Shown piece by piece: positions 42,224-53,200 of a stretch of 64,000 nt of DNA. A program made the position numbers and the translations under genes. The notes beneath the pieces are model-generated. The model was given only the letters and a program-made list of their open reading frames with translations, ran no database searches and was not told where the DNA came from. Source of the DNA: Rhizoctonia solani (Eukaryota > Basidiomycota > Agaricomycetes > Cantharellales > Ceratobasidiaceae); assembly GCF_016906535.1 (NCBI RefSeq), contig NC_057384.1:1-64000 (forward strand), in the 5' to 3' direction. Position 1 is the stretch's first letter. Every line of letters starts with the position of its first letter.

Positions 42224-43612
42224 CTTCCATTTGCGTTGCCAGTTTGTCTGCTTCTGGTACATCAGTGGGGACGTTGCCAGGGGTGAGGGCTGGCTCCCAT
42301 CTGTATAGTGCCTTGAAGGGGGATCTGCCTGTGGAACTGTGGACTGCATTATTGTATGCAAATTCCACCATGGGTAGCCATTTCACCCAGTCCTTTTGGT
42401 TGATGCTAGAATAGGCTTGTAGGAAGTGCTCAACCATGGGATTTACTTGTTTGGTCTGCTCATTGCTTTGTGGGTGGTAGGTGGATGAGAAATGAGGGTC
42501 TATTCCCAAGCATTGGTACAGGGCCTTGAGGAATTTGTTATTGAATACCCTTCCATGGTCTGAAACTGTCTTTTCCAGCATTCCATATTGCTTCCATACG
42601 TGCCTCAAGAACAGGTTGGCCAATTCAGGGGCCTTGAGCTTCTTTGAGCACTCAACTAAGACCATGTATTTGGTAAAGCTATCCACAATGACTAGGATGG
42701 AGTTGCTGTTACTGTCCTTGGGCAAGTCTACTATCATGTTGTAGGAGACATGTTGCCATGGTCTAGATGGGAGCTCAAGTGGTTGGGGAGGGATGGAGGC
42801 GTACTTGGGATTGCAGATACATTGGCATGTTTTGCAGGAGTCCATGTGCCAGTAGGTGTTGGTGCAAATTCTGGGCCAGTAGTAGTTTTGGGATACTAGT
42901 TCCAATGTTTGCTGCCTTCCTGGATGTCCTGCCAGGGGGCTATCATGGAAGATTTGGAGAAGGTCTGTCCTTAGCATGCCTATGTTGGGGACCACAATTT
43001 GTCCTTGGTAGAATAGCAAGCTGGCTTCCATTTTGTAGTCCCTGAAAGCTCTTTTGATTGATGGTGGTGCTCTGGACTTGTTTTGTAAGAACTGAAGGAT
43101 TTCCTCTAGGGACTTGTCTTGGTCCAGGGATGACTCAATCTGGCACTGCAGCTCCTTTTCTGGTGTGACTAAGGCAATGTTGGCAAATACTGGGTCTGGT
43201 AACATGGACTGGGGTTCCGGTGGAATATTGATGTGGTCTGATTGTTGGGAGAGTGCGTCCAGTTTCCCTGATTGCTTGCCGGGTCTGTACACAATTTGGA
43301 AGTTATATCCAGCTAATAACAGGTGCCATCTAGCATGGCAACGGTTGAATGTTCAGGATTCCTTCCAATATTCCAGGTTGCAATGATTGGTGAACACAGT
43401 GATGGGGTGCAGGGTCCTTTCCAGGAAGATTTGCCAGTATTCAAATGAGCAGATGATTGCCAGTAGTTCCTTGTTGTGGGTGTTGTAGTTCTGTTTGGCA
43501 CCTTTGAATGATTCTGACAAAAGTCCTAGTGGGTGTAAGCAACCATCTTCCTGTTGTTGGCTGAGTATGGATCCCAATGCAGCACTGGATGCATCTGTCT
43601 CAAGAAAATAGG
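42224..43612 (-). pseudogene. pol: Pol remnant of element III (RNase H to integrase)
   Basis: The frame starts in RNase H (YFLETDASSAALGSILSQ), then IVYRPGKQSGKLDALSQQSD after a stop near 43340, then integrase (HDSPLAGHPG, CKTCQ, VSDHGRVF, SNEQTKQV). Differences from element II are nearly all R to Q, C or H, D to N, E to K, P to L and A to T, that is C-to-T or G-to-A changes on one strand or the other. The integrase catalytic Glu is Lys. The chromodomain and the C-terminus are missing. Confidence 0.88.
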
Positions 43613-43668
43613 TGTTACACTCCCTTAACATATACCATTAGAACTGCCTGATTTTTCTGATATTTTTA
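43613..43668 (+). mobile_element. Family A LTR fragment at a deletion junction
   Basis: TGTTACACTCCCTTAACATA and about 35 further bases match the first 56 bp of a family A LTR and then stop at the gag remnant. It marks where an inserted element and the neighbouring gag-pol junction were lost. Confidence 0.75.
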
Positions 43669-44656
43669 GGCCAGATGGATGGCCCACTAGCCAATCCAAT
43701 AGCCTTGGCATTTCTTCCATGGTTTTTGGCTGGGGGCCTTCTGGTGTTTGAGGCCCATTGTTGTACACCACTGTAAGGTGGGTACACGCTAATGGGAACG
43801 GGCGCTTAAGGCCGTACTACTACACTGGCTTATGTAAGACAACTATCTAAGGCTATACTAATAACGCCTAAGGCGCTCTACTTCTAACTATTGGCAACAA
43901 AGGGGCCTGAGGCCTGGGAGGTGTGGTAGGTGAAGGGGGTGGTGAGCGTCTGTGAACTACTTAGGGGCCGGCTACTTAGCTGGCTGGATACCTTCTCTAA
44001 TGAGTAAGAGACAAGGTAAAATCAACTTGGGGTCTCCAAGCAATTTTCCTGCTGTATATATAGACAATACTACTAACTACATGTGGTCTGTGCGTGTGTG
44101 AATAGAAGCCTACATGTGAAAAGAGAAGCGTGTTGCGGACTGCGCAGAAGCGTGGATTTCTCCTAAGCGCCCTTGGCACGGCATCTCAGCGCGGCATCTT
44201 GGCATAATAAGCGCCGAGATCACGTGATCGAAAAACAAGAGATATTAAGTCCGTAAAAAATACTAAAAATAATAGAAGATTTGGGCAATTCTAATGGTAT
44301 ATGTTTAGGAGGTTATGACACCCATGGAGTTGGAGGCTTCTAAGCCCATCCTTGACAACATTGACTGTTTGGGAAATGTTTTCAACATTGGTACAGGTTT
44401 CAACCCCTGCTTCCTTGATTTCAGCAATTTCCCTTTCAAGCCGTTTGACATGGCCAAGGAGGCCAAGGAGGAGGTGTGTGACATGCTCTAGGGATACCTT
44501 GCCAAGTTTGACAGAGGTGGTTGGCAGAATCTGGGATTCCATGTATCCCTGATTGAAAGGGGATTGGGCTTGAGAGGCTGTCCTGGAACAGGTTGCCATG
44601 GTAGATTGGGGGTAAGAGTGGCCAGCGTGTGAAGAGGCCTGCAAAGAAGAGCGCAT
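43669..44656 (-). pseudogene. gag: Gag remnant of element III, split by a solo LTR
   Basis: The upstream part (44656-44321) reads SSLQASSHAGHSYP, then KLGKVSLEHVTHLLLGLLGH and VVKDGLRSLQLHG, a clear match to gag of element II. The frame continues beyond the LTR at 43758 toward 43669. The capsid domain and zinc knuckle are deleted. Confidence 0.82.
43759..44320 (-). mobile_element. Solo LTR, family A (A-h), in gag of element III
   Basis: TGTTGTACACC...GAGGTTATGACA, 562 bp, with a perfect CCCAT duplication (43754-43758, 44321-44325). Confidence 0.9.
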
Positions 44657-45088
44657 GGGGGTGCAAGAGAGAATGGTGGATGGTGGGAGGGGGACTAGTA
44701 GGTGCCTGTATCAGGACTTATGAGCGCTTTATTGTATGTGTACACTAAACCCTTGCCTCAACCGGCCTAGCATTGGACAGTTCTTACCCTGATCAACTGC
44801 TGTGGACAGGCGTGATACGGGGCAGTGCTTCTGCAAGCAGGTGGATTGGCTGTCTAGGGTTGCTGACAAAAGGTGCAGCAACCAGTGGTATGCAGACAAT
44901 TAGAACCTGTTAGCCTTATAGCAATTTGGTACTAGGTGGGGACAACACTGGTTTGATTATTGACAGCAAAAGGCAATCCCAATCACCTGATTTCCCTTGT
45001 GCTAGTACTAGGGGCCTTCTTGTTGTTGAGCTAAGTGTGGGTGTGCTGTTGGGCATGGTTTGCAACCAACTTAAGGTTGATTACCTAG
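44657..45088 (-). promoter_or_regulatory. 5' leader of element III
   Basis: Diverged version of the element II leader, with the CTGTATCAGGACTTATGAGCG block (two short pieces on the coding strand) and a primer site next to the LTR: AGGTTGATTACCT on the plus strand (about 45073-45085). Confidence 0.6.
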
Positions 45089-45669
45089 TGTCCTAGATGT
45101 CCTTTAAGGGGCATCAAGGAGGCGGGCGCTTACAGCTGTATAGAACTATGTAAATGTTGCTTAAGGCAACAAGTAAGCTACCTACAACAACAACCAACTA
45201 TACTATGGCAACCAAGCCTGTAAGGGCAATGGCAAGCTAGTTAAGTACAATCAAGAAGCTGCTTAAGGCAGTGTAGACTAGTAGGCTAAGTAGTTACTGG
45301 ACCTAAGGTCCTTGTACAATGGGGTGATGCAACAAGAGGTAATTGACCTGGGTGTTACCATGGTTGGTTGGCCTCCTTATATATTACAGGGGAGAACTAT
45401 TTACAAATGTACAATATGCAATACCGTATCAGATAAGAACCCCATTCTGCAGTTGGCCTTACTCATGCATATGTGTCACTGACATGTCATGATGATGTCA
45501 TAGGTGGAGGTGGCTATGTGTGCTGAGTAAGCATGGATGGGGACGTGGCTTGGTGCTTAGCATATGATATAAGCGCCAAGATCACGTGATTGAAAATGTT
45601 GTTTGTTTGACTTTGTTTAAATTTGAGAAAATAGGAATTAATTCCCTTGATATATGTGTGTCTACAACA
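45089..45669 (-). repeat. 5' LTR of element III (family B)
   Basis: TGTCCTAGATGTCC...GTGTCTACAACA, 581 bp, with many family CpGs changed to TG or CA compared with the LTRs of element II. Confidence 0.85.
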
Positions 45670-45884
45670 CACATGGTCTAAACCTGGTACAAGTGGTTAC
45701 ATGCTGGCCAAAGCCCAAATTGGGGGCTGAAGGTGTGATCATGGGTTGTCTGTAGAGGATTATTAGGGCTCTATGGCTCAGTGGTCAAGCAGATTTGGTC
45801 CCAGCTGGTTGTATTTTCCTTGTTGTATAACAAGTTTTGGAGACACCAGCAGTAATGGCACCATCAGAGAGAATGCTAATGACT
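45670..45884 (+). pseudogene. Fragment related to the 3' end of the Lys/Gly-rich gene
   Basis: ACAAGTGGTT...ATGCTGGCC...AAGCCCAAATT...ATCATGGGTTGTC and the tRNA-like GGGCTCTATGGCT segment match 12430-12560 in the same order. The 5' part is removed by the LTR of element III. It shows that the 12-kb gene belongs to a dispersed family. Confidence 0.6.
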
Positions 45885-45980
45885 AGTCAACCCTGAAATT
45901 GAAATTCTGATAGGAAACCAATGCATTTGCTATCGATTGGTATATATATCACGTGATTCTGACAGGTTGTGATTTCTGGG

Positions 45981-46647
45981 CTATTAGCTAAGCAACCCTG
46001 AAAATGAAATTCTACTGATAAACCACGTGATTCTGCGTCAATCCATATACATATCATGGCACTTTGAAAACATTGATCAAATTTGTGTACTAATGGCCAA
46101 ACAGAGCATGCACCTTCCATTTTTGGAGGCTGAGACTACCATAAATGGAAAGAGGGGGTTTGATTACCCCATAAAGTGCAGTTTCAAGGATAAATATAGC
46201 ATGTGGGAGGAGAAAATGAGAAATGAAGTAAATTTAGTGCATTTTGGTGAAGTGGGCCAGTTTTGAGAAATGGACTAAATTTAGTCCATTCTTGCTTTGT
46301 TTACGCTGGCCGACTTTTCACCAAGGGCCAAACAAAAAATGGACTAAATTTAGTCCATTTTTCAAAACTGGCCCACTTCACCAAAATGCACTAAATTTAC
46401 TTCATTTCTCATTTTCTCCTCCCACATGCTATATTTATCCTTGAAACTGCACTTTATGGGGTAATCAAACCCCCTCTTTCCATTTATGGTAGTCTCAACC
46501 TCCAAAAATGGAAGGTGCATGCTCTGTTTGGCCATTAGTACACAAATTTAATCGATGTTTTCAAATTGGCATGATATGTATATGGATTGACGCAGAATCA
46601 CGTGGTTTACTAGTAGAATTTCATTTTCAGGGCCGCTTAGCTAATAG
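45981..46647. mobile_element. Foldback element, ~300-bp inverted arms
   Basis: The left arm (from CTATTAGCTAAGC at 45981 to about 46290) is repeated in reverse complement ending at 46647 (GCTTAGCTAATAG), with a short unpaired centre around 46291-46337. A second, weaker pair of CCCTGAAA...GAAATT motifs lies outside, at about 45890 and 46780. No coding capacity. The hairpin form is typical of foldback or palindromic MITE elements. Confidence 0.85.
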
Positions 46648-46939
46648 GTCCTTGCACATGACTGCAATTTTATGTGAAATATTGAAAACATGAATTTTAA
46701 TAAATGATTTCAAACTGCCTTGATAGGTATATGGGTAGATGCGGAATCACGTGGTTTACTAGTGAAATTTCATTTTCAGGGCAGGTAATCTAATAGGTTT
46801 GGGCGGAAAAACGCGATTTGATTTAAGGTTCTGCTCAACCCCCCCTTGAGCCAGACCCCTATAATAGGGTACTATAGTACTGGGAATGTAGGTTTGGGAA
46901 TATCAAGTATAATTATATATCTACTCATTTTTACTCTAG

Positions 46940-48407
46940 GCTAAGAGTAAGGATCCTAGCAGGAAAGAGCCAAAGCCAGAGAGCCTCTCAATGCATATCC
47001 AGCATGCTCATGATGAGATTATGAGAGGTGCATGTGAAGAATGTGGGGTACCTTGTGTGATTATCCCACGCCCTGGTGCTCAACCAGAGCACAAGCCACT
47101 TGACACAGAACACATTGATCTATGGTCAGATTTTGCTGTAAGTATTATTGTTCTATTTTTACATGTAAATGCTGATGGTTATGTGTTACACTCCCTTAAC
47201 TTATACCACTAGAACCACCTGAATTTTCTGATACTTTTACTATTTTTTCCGAACTCTTTACCTTTTGTTTTTCAACCACATGATCTTGGCGCTTATTATG
47301 CCAAGATGCCATGCCAAGATGCTGTGCCAAGGGCGCTTAGGAGAAATCCATGCTTCTGCGCAGCCCACCACACGCTTCTGTTTTCACATGGACTCTTCCT
47401 TTCTCACAAGCACAGACCATGTAAATAGTTACCAGTTGTCTATATATACTGCAGGAGAATTGCTTGGAGATCCCAAGTTGATTTTACCTTGTCTCTTATT
47501 CATTAGAGGAGGTACCCAGCCAGCTAAGTAGCTGGCCCCCAAGTAGGACAGCCACTTATCCCCTCTTACCTAACCTACCACACCTCCAGGCCTAAGGCCC
47601 CTCTGTCAGTAGTAGATAGCAGTAGATTGCCTTAAGCAACAGTAGTATAGCCCCTTGAGTAGATTACATAAGCATTGTCTGTAGTAGTACGGCCCCAAGC
47701 ACCCGCCCTATTAGCAAGTACCCACCTTACAGTGGTGTACAACATTATGGAAGGCCCAAAATTTGCGCTCAATTCAACAGCCACCCCTATCAATGGTAAT
47801 GAAGCTGGCTAAGGAACCACCACTGTGTAAACAAAAGAATTCAGGGGAATCCGCTGTTGCACCACCTGTCAAGAGGCCAAATACAATTGCCCTGCAACCC
47901 CCAAACCCTGGTCTGGACCCAAATTATTATGGGCATCCTGGTCCCACCCACCCAATGAACCCACCCTTGGCCCCCATGCCATTCTCATGCTACCCTGGTG
48001 GATATTATGGCCTTCCTGGACCATATCCACCCCCTGGTTATATTCCACAGCCCATTCCTCCAGTTCCTCACCCTGGAGTGATGGGTCCAGGCCCATTTCC
48101 TTCCTATCAGCCAGCATATCCAACATACAATCAGCCATTACCATACTATCCCCAAAGGTCCTGGAATGGGGGACAATCACCATACTTATCAGATTGGTTA
48201 CCCTCATTGGATCATGGTGAGTGTGGCCATTTTGACAACCAGTTTGGCTTACTTGTATCTGGGTTTGCATCTATCCATATTGTCTGCCTATCACACCTTT
48301 GTGAATATTCCCCAATTGACTTGACTAAAATTTCATTTTTTATGCCCAATGGTTCAACTCACCATCTTGGACTTGATTCTGCCAGGCAATTGATGAGGTA
48401 CGTCTGA
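46940..48407 (+). CDS. Unknown Pro-rich protein with possible SAM-like C-terminus; intron carries a solo LTR
   Basis: Exon 46940-47137 (AKSKDPSRKEPKP...ACEECGVPCVIIPRP...TEHIDLWSDFA) ends at a GTAAGT donor in phase 0. The next exon, 47781-48407, follows an AACAG acceptor in phase 0 and encodes PPLSMVMKLAKEPPLCK, a Pro/Gly/Tyr-rich tract, and a C-terminal segment around LSDWLPSLDHGE...LTKISFFMPNGSTHHLGLDSARQLM that resembles the SAM-like ends of Agaricomycete proteins. Upstream exons are not found; the foldback element lies in front. The TGA at 48405 may be a mutated CGA, since the frame continues EDQPLIDPVDQEDDE to a TAA at about 48488. I cannot assign a function. Confidence 0.5.
47184..47744 (+). 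mobile_element. Solo LTR, family A (A-i), inside an intron
   Basis: TGTTACACTCCC...GTGGTGTACAACA, 561 bp, with a perfect TTATG duplication (47179-47183, 47745-47749). Both splice signals of the host intron remain outside the insertion. Confidence 0.9.
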
Positions 48408-48522
48408 GAGGACCAACCATTGATTGACCCAGTTGACCAAGAGGATGATGAGATGCCACCAAAGGCTGGCCCCTTGAATTCAAAGTAAATGTAGTCAAAA
48501 GTGTACTCTGTATCTTGTTTCC

Positions 48523-49838
48523 CTAGTATTTACATTTTGTATACCATCCCCTAGCATTGTCTGCAGTGACAGAGTAGACATGACCATAGAGACACGTAAG
48601 AACATCAGGGTCCACATAATCAACCGCCCCATGGGGGCAGATCCTACGTGCCACCAACATAATCAACCAAGTCATCTCTCCATTGCGCTCAATCCTACCC
48701 TTGATTTTTGAAAATGCAAACTCAATAGCATTGAAGTTGGGAGAGTATGGTGGCAGAAATAAAAATCGCATTCCACTATAGCAACAAAGAAAATGGTATG
48801 ATCAGCTACAATTTCTATTCCCGAATGACTTGACTAACTCACTGTGCCTCAATCATCTCTAGTACTTCACGTTTTTGGTGAATTCTTGCGTTATCCATGA
48901 TAATCACTGAATTTGGCCCAGGGAATGGGTTCATTTGTGTGAGTAACAATGTAATGAAATCCTTGAAGAGCTCAGCTGTAAACAAGCCCTCAATCACACG
49001 GAGTGCAAGAATCCCAGCAAGTGACATTGCTGGGAGGAAGAAATAGCTAGAGGACAATGGGCCATAAGCCTCCAATCATGTTATTTTACACAAACAACAC
49101 ACCAGATGCCACAATCAAAAGGTGCGTCTTGACAGGCTCGTTTCCCCAATGGTGCATAGCCATAGGTACGTACCGTCCCACACTTGTCAATTGAACACTC
49201 ATCCACACAGACCAATTGGTTAGGAGTAAATAAGTGGTGTATGACCTCAAGAAATTCCATGCGGAGTGGCTTGCTACGTTCCCTTGCATGCTTCTCAACC
49301 TACGCCAATTGATGTGAAACTTGCTAGATTTGTGGTGTCTGAGGTTGACGGTATACATTTTTTCGAGTAATCCCGTGTTGCTTGATCACCATTGAAATTG
49401 TTGCTAACAATACATTGATGCCGCAGATCCCTGATAATTCATTTTGTATCTCATCGAGATACAGCGTAGGACATTGCTTCAAACGTTTGGCTATATACTT
49501 GGAATTTTGTGAGTCACTAATAAGAGGACAAGTCTTATTTCAATACTCACCCATACATGCTCGAGTCGGAGTGTACAAGGCCGCCCAGTGACCAGCAATG
49601 GGCGTGGGACACGAGATTGCGTGGTCCCCGTAGTTTCCCAAATCGCCATAATTGAAGTTATGGTTCTTGGGGACAGCCCGGTGAGTCTCCTTGCTTTCTC
49701 AGTATCGTTTTCTTCCTTCATTAATCGTATAACAACTGCACAAAGCTCATCTGGAGTAGGGGGGGCCATTGTGGCGAATTGGGGGCCTGTGATCCATCGA
49801 TACTTGTATATCACGAAACATTGATATGTCCCAATCAT
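48523..49838 (-). pseudogene. Tc1/mariner-like DDE transposase, degenerate
   Basis: Blocks in order on the minus strand: an N-terminal helix-turn-helix (EKARRLTGLSPRTITSIMAI, from about 49750), a second DNA-binding part (KRLKQCPTLYLDEIQNELSG), the first catalytic Asp in LVCVDECSID, the second in SVIIMDNARIHQKREV (about 48920), and the third acidic residue in PPYSPNFNAIEFAFS (about 48720). This is the DDE_3/IS630-Tc1-mariner arrangement. Frames change at least twice, and two in-frame stops lie near 49311-49345, so the gene is dead unless unusual introns exist. No obvious terminal inverted repeats were found. Confidence 0.75.
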
Positions 49839-49960
49839 TTTGGGACAATTTTCACTTCACACACCAATGTCCGATGCCCAAGTGAGCTTCAATCGCAATA
49901 TAATTACCAGGCAGACGGGCTGTAACAAAAGATAGTCCAATTTCTGTTGTGAGTGACTAT

Positions 49961-50044
49961 TGGACACGCCGTAGAGTGGTCAAGAGTATGTGCTATATCA
50001 GGTCATGTGACCGAGACTATATACAGGATCCGACCCCTACTACA
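49961..50044 (-). repeat. 3' LTR of element VI (84 bp)
   Basis: Identical to 56593-56676. On the coding strand it begins TGTAGTAGGGGTC, contains a TGTATATAG TATA-like box about 20 nt in, and a palindromic GGTCACATGACC. Confidence 0.88.
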
Positions 50045-50239
50045 GGTCCCCCCCCTCAAGGCTAGGTCCGCCCTCGGAGCTACTACTACTACTAGAGTCC
50101 AAAGCTATATTACAACTGTACAATGTATGCAGCTACATAGAGCAAATAGATATGGTCTAACGGACAGGAGAGAAAAGGAGGAGAAAAGAAAGTAGATAAG
50201 CAAGTAAAGAGAGTCCGTGACAAGTGGAGCCACACTCGT

Positions 50240-53200
50240 TCAGTCATCATCGTATGGTTCGTTGGCTTCGTCATCTGAACCCGTGGGTTGCGTCTTGTCA
50301 TTTCGAGCTAGCGGGAGCTTGTCTTCTGGTCGGGGCGTAATGGGCAGGCGTGAGGAATCGATCGGCATGGCTGGGCGTGTGGCGTTCGGGTCTGAGCGTC
50401 GTGCAAGTCTGAGTGCGCGTATATAGGCGTCAAGCGGAGTACCAGGTGAGGGGATGAACGGACGGAGGAGGCGGGAATGGGCTGCGGACGAGAATGCGTT
50501 GCCTTCGAGGTCTTCGAGTGCGTAAGAGTTTGTTGCCTTCGAGACAACTTGGACTGGGCCAGACCATCTGGGAGCAAGCTTGCGGAGTGAGCTATGAGTT
50601 TCATCTAGGCGTGCATCGTATTTTTGAACCAAGTCTCCCGCTTTGAAGTCTGCAGGTCTGGCTTTTTTGTCAAACTGGCGTTTCCGTCTGGCTGCATGTT
50701 GGAGAGCATTGGCATAGCCATCCATGCGGAACGCGTACGTGAGGGCCATGTTGACGTCTACCTCTTCTAGCGTGGGGTCTCGTATTTGGGCGCCTATATC
50801 TGCTTTCTGCTCGGGAGACAGAATACCAGTCAGGAGTTCACGTGGGGAGTAACCAAGGGAGGGCAGGATGCGGTTGTTTAGCTGGGCCACGGCCTTGTCA
50901 AGGTGCTTGGGCCAGGCAGCCGGAGTGGACATAGGATCATGGTCGGCGTCTGGGTCTATACCAAGGTCCGGTGCACATAGGCGTTTGATTCTACCCAAGA
51001 GAAGTTTGGCGTAGCCCTTGATTAGGCCGTTTGTCCAAGGTGCATACGCGGGGGTTTTGATAAGTTGGGTGTCGCAACTATCAGCCCACTGTCGGACTTC
51101 CTCGCAATCAAAGTGGCTCCCTCCATCGGTCATGACCGAGCTGGGCTTCATGAGCATACCCAATATTCTGGCTAGTGAATCTACGGTAAATCTCCCCGTG
51201 CCTGGCTTTTGGGTTGGAAATGCAAATAAGAATCGGCTATAGACGTCTGCTACAAGTAGGATGTTCTTGAACCCGCCATGGCCGTCTGGGAACAAGACGT
51301 AGTCTGCTGCGAGGAGGTCGAAGGGGCAAGCGCGCGTAATTGGTTTGAGTAGGGCTGAGAGTAGACGTGGACCAAAATTCTTGCATCGAGCACACGTAGT
51401 CACCGCTGTGGTTGCGTCTTGTCTGAGGTGGGGCCAATGGTAACGCTGCTGTAGCAAGACTACGGTCATGTCCCGACCGAAGTGTCCTCCTGCCGCGTGA
51501 ACTGACGCTGCCAACTCCGGTCCTTCCAATTCCGGTATGCATTCAACCCTTATTCCTGCCCTTCCGTTCTTGCCGCCGAGTAGCCAAATCTTCCCGTCAT
51601 CGACTAGATATCCTGATGCTCGGTGTGCCCTCCGTTTCCTGGCTGTCGCCTCGTCTGGGTCGTTTGGGGGTGCTGAGCCGACTTCAAACAGCAGGTGCGT
51701 TAGGATCTCTTCGAAGTATGGGTCACCCGCAAAGCGGTCGAGTAAACGAGCCGATTTGTTGTCTGATGCTAGGTGGTACAGGTCGTTGACAAGTTGCTTC
51801 TGGGCTTCCCAGCCTGGATCGACTGTTTCAAGTCTCCCTGGTCCGGCTTCGTCGTCTCCTCGGCTTTCATAGACTCTCGATAATGCGTTGCATACCGTGT
51901 TCGTGATACCTGGGCGGTGGCGGACTGCGCGTATATCCCTTGCTAAGATGAATTCTCGCCAGCGTTTGTGAGTGGAGTTCAGCTTTCTATTCCCAATGAG
52001 GTCTGCTAATGCCTTGCAGTCCGTTTCCAGTTCGATGATCTGACCAAAGATCATACTCTCGAACTCGTCGAAGGCAAATTTGAGAGCCGCAAATTCGAGT
52101 AGGAAGGGGATATAACATTCTTCGGTGCGGGACGTCCGTTTAGAAGCAAAGGCCACTGGGTACCTCACTTTCCTGGTCACGGCATTGGCTGATATCTCTT
52201 CCCACTCTTGAGCTAAAACTGCCCCAAAGCCGTACTTAGAACCGTCGGTTGTGACAATGAATGGCCGGCCGTCGTATACTGGAGCACGCAGGACTGAATC
52301 CAAGGTGAGTATTGTCTTCAGTCTCGCAAACGATTTCTTGGCTTTGTCGCTCAGGGTGACTCGGGTTTCTCGAAGTGTCTGCCTGTATTCTGCCTTTGGC
52401 GAGTCCGCCGACCTTACGCCTCGGGTGTAGTCTTGCAGAGGTTGTGCAATACGCGCGTAGTCCCGGATCTTGGATTGATATGCATTGGTGAGCCCGATGA
52501 AGCTCATGACCTCCAGAATTGTCTGCGGTTCCGGCCATTCCAGGATAGCTCTAACTTTGGCGAGGTCTGGGCGGATTCCGGCCTTCGATACACGGGCACC
52601 CGCAAATACCGCTTCCGTCATGAATAGGACTGTCTTGGAAGCTGATAGCGAGATCTTCCTGTCACGGCACCGGGTGAATATGGTACGTAGGTTCTGCATG
52701 CCTTCCTCAAACGTGTCCGCTGCTGTTGCCAGGTCATCCATCCATGCCTCCAGTATCTTCCCTAGCAGATCGTTGAATGCCATTGCGATCATTTCTTGGA
52801 AGACTGTTGGAGCGCTGGTAAGTCCAAATGGCATCCGTTTGTATACGTAGTGACCCCGACCATCAACGTAGAACGCTGTGTACGGAACACTCTCCTGCGC
52901 AATTGGGATAGCGTGGAACCCCGCCTGTAGATCCATTATGCTAATGAAGCTATGACCTGCAACTGCCCGCTGTTTGGCTGCAAGATCTCCCATCGGGAAG
53001 GACCGGATACGGGTTACCTGATTTACCGACGCAAAGTTTTGGACAAGCCGCCATTTTGCAGGGGCTGTTGGCTCTTGCAATTGCTCTGGCTCATGGAATC
53101 CAGCCTCGGGGAATTGGATTGGTATGCCATATCGACGACACTCCGAGTTGGCTAGGCGCTGGAGGTATTCAAGGGTAGGGAGATTGACGCCGCCTGGTTT

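Larger units (their letters stand above)
42224..45669 (-). mobile_element. Chromovirus III: decayed relative of element II
   Basis: 5' LTR 45089-45669 (family B, minus), leader, a partial gag and the distal half of pol, all on the minus strand. RT and protease are deleted at a junction marked by a 56-bp family A LTR fragment (43613-43668). The 3' end is cut off by the family C LTR at 42223. The protein is a heavily mutated version of element II. Confidence 0.85.
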
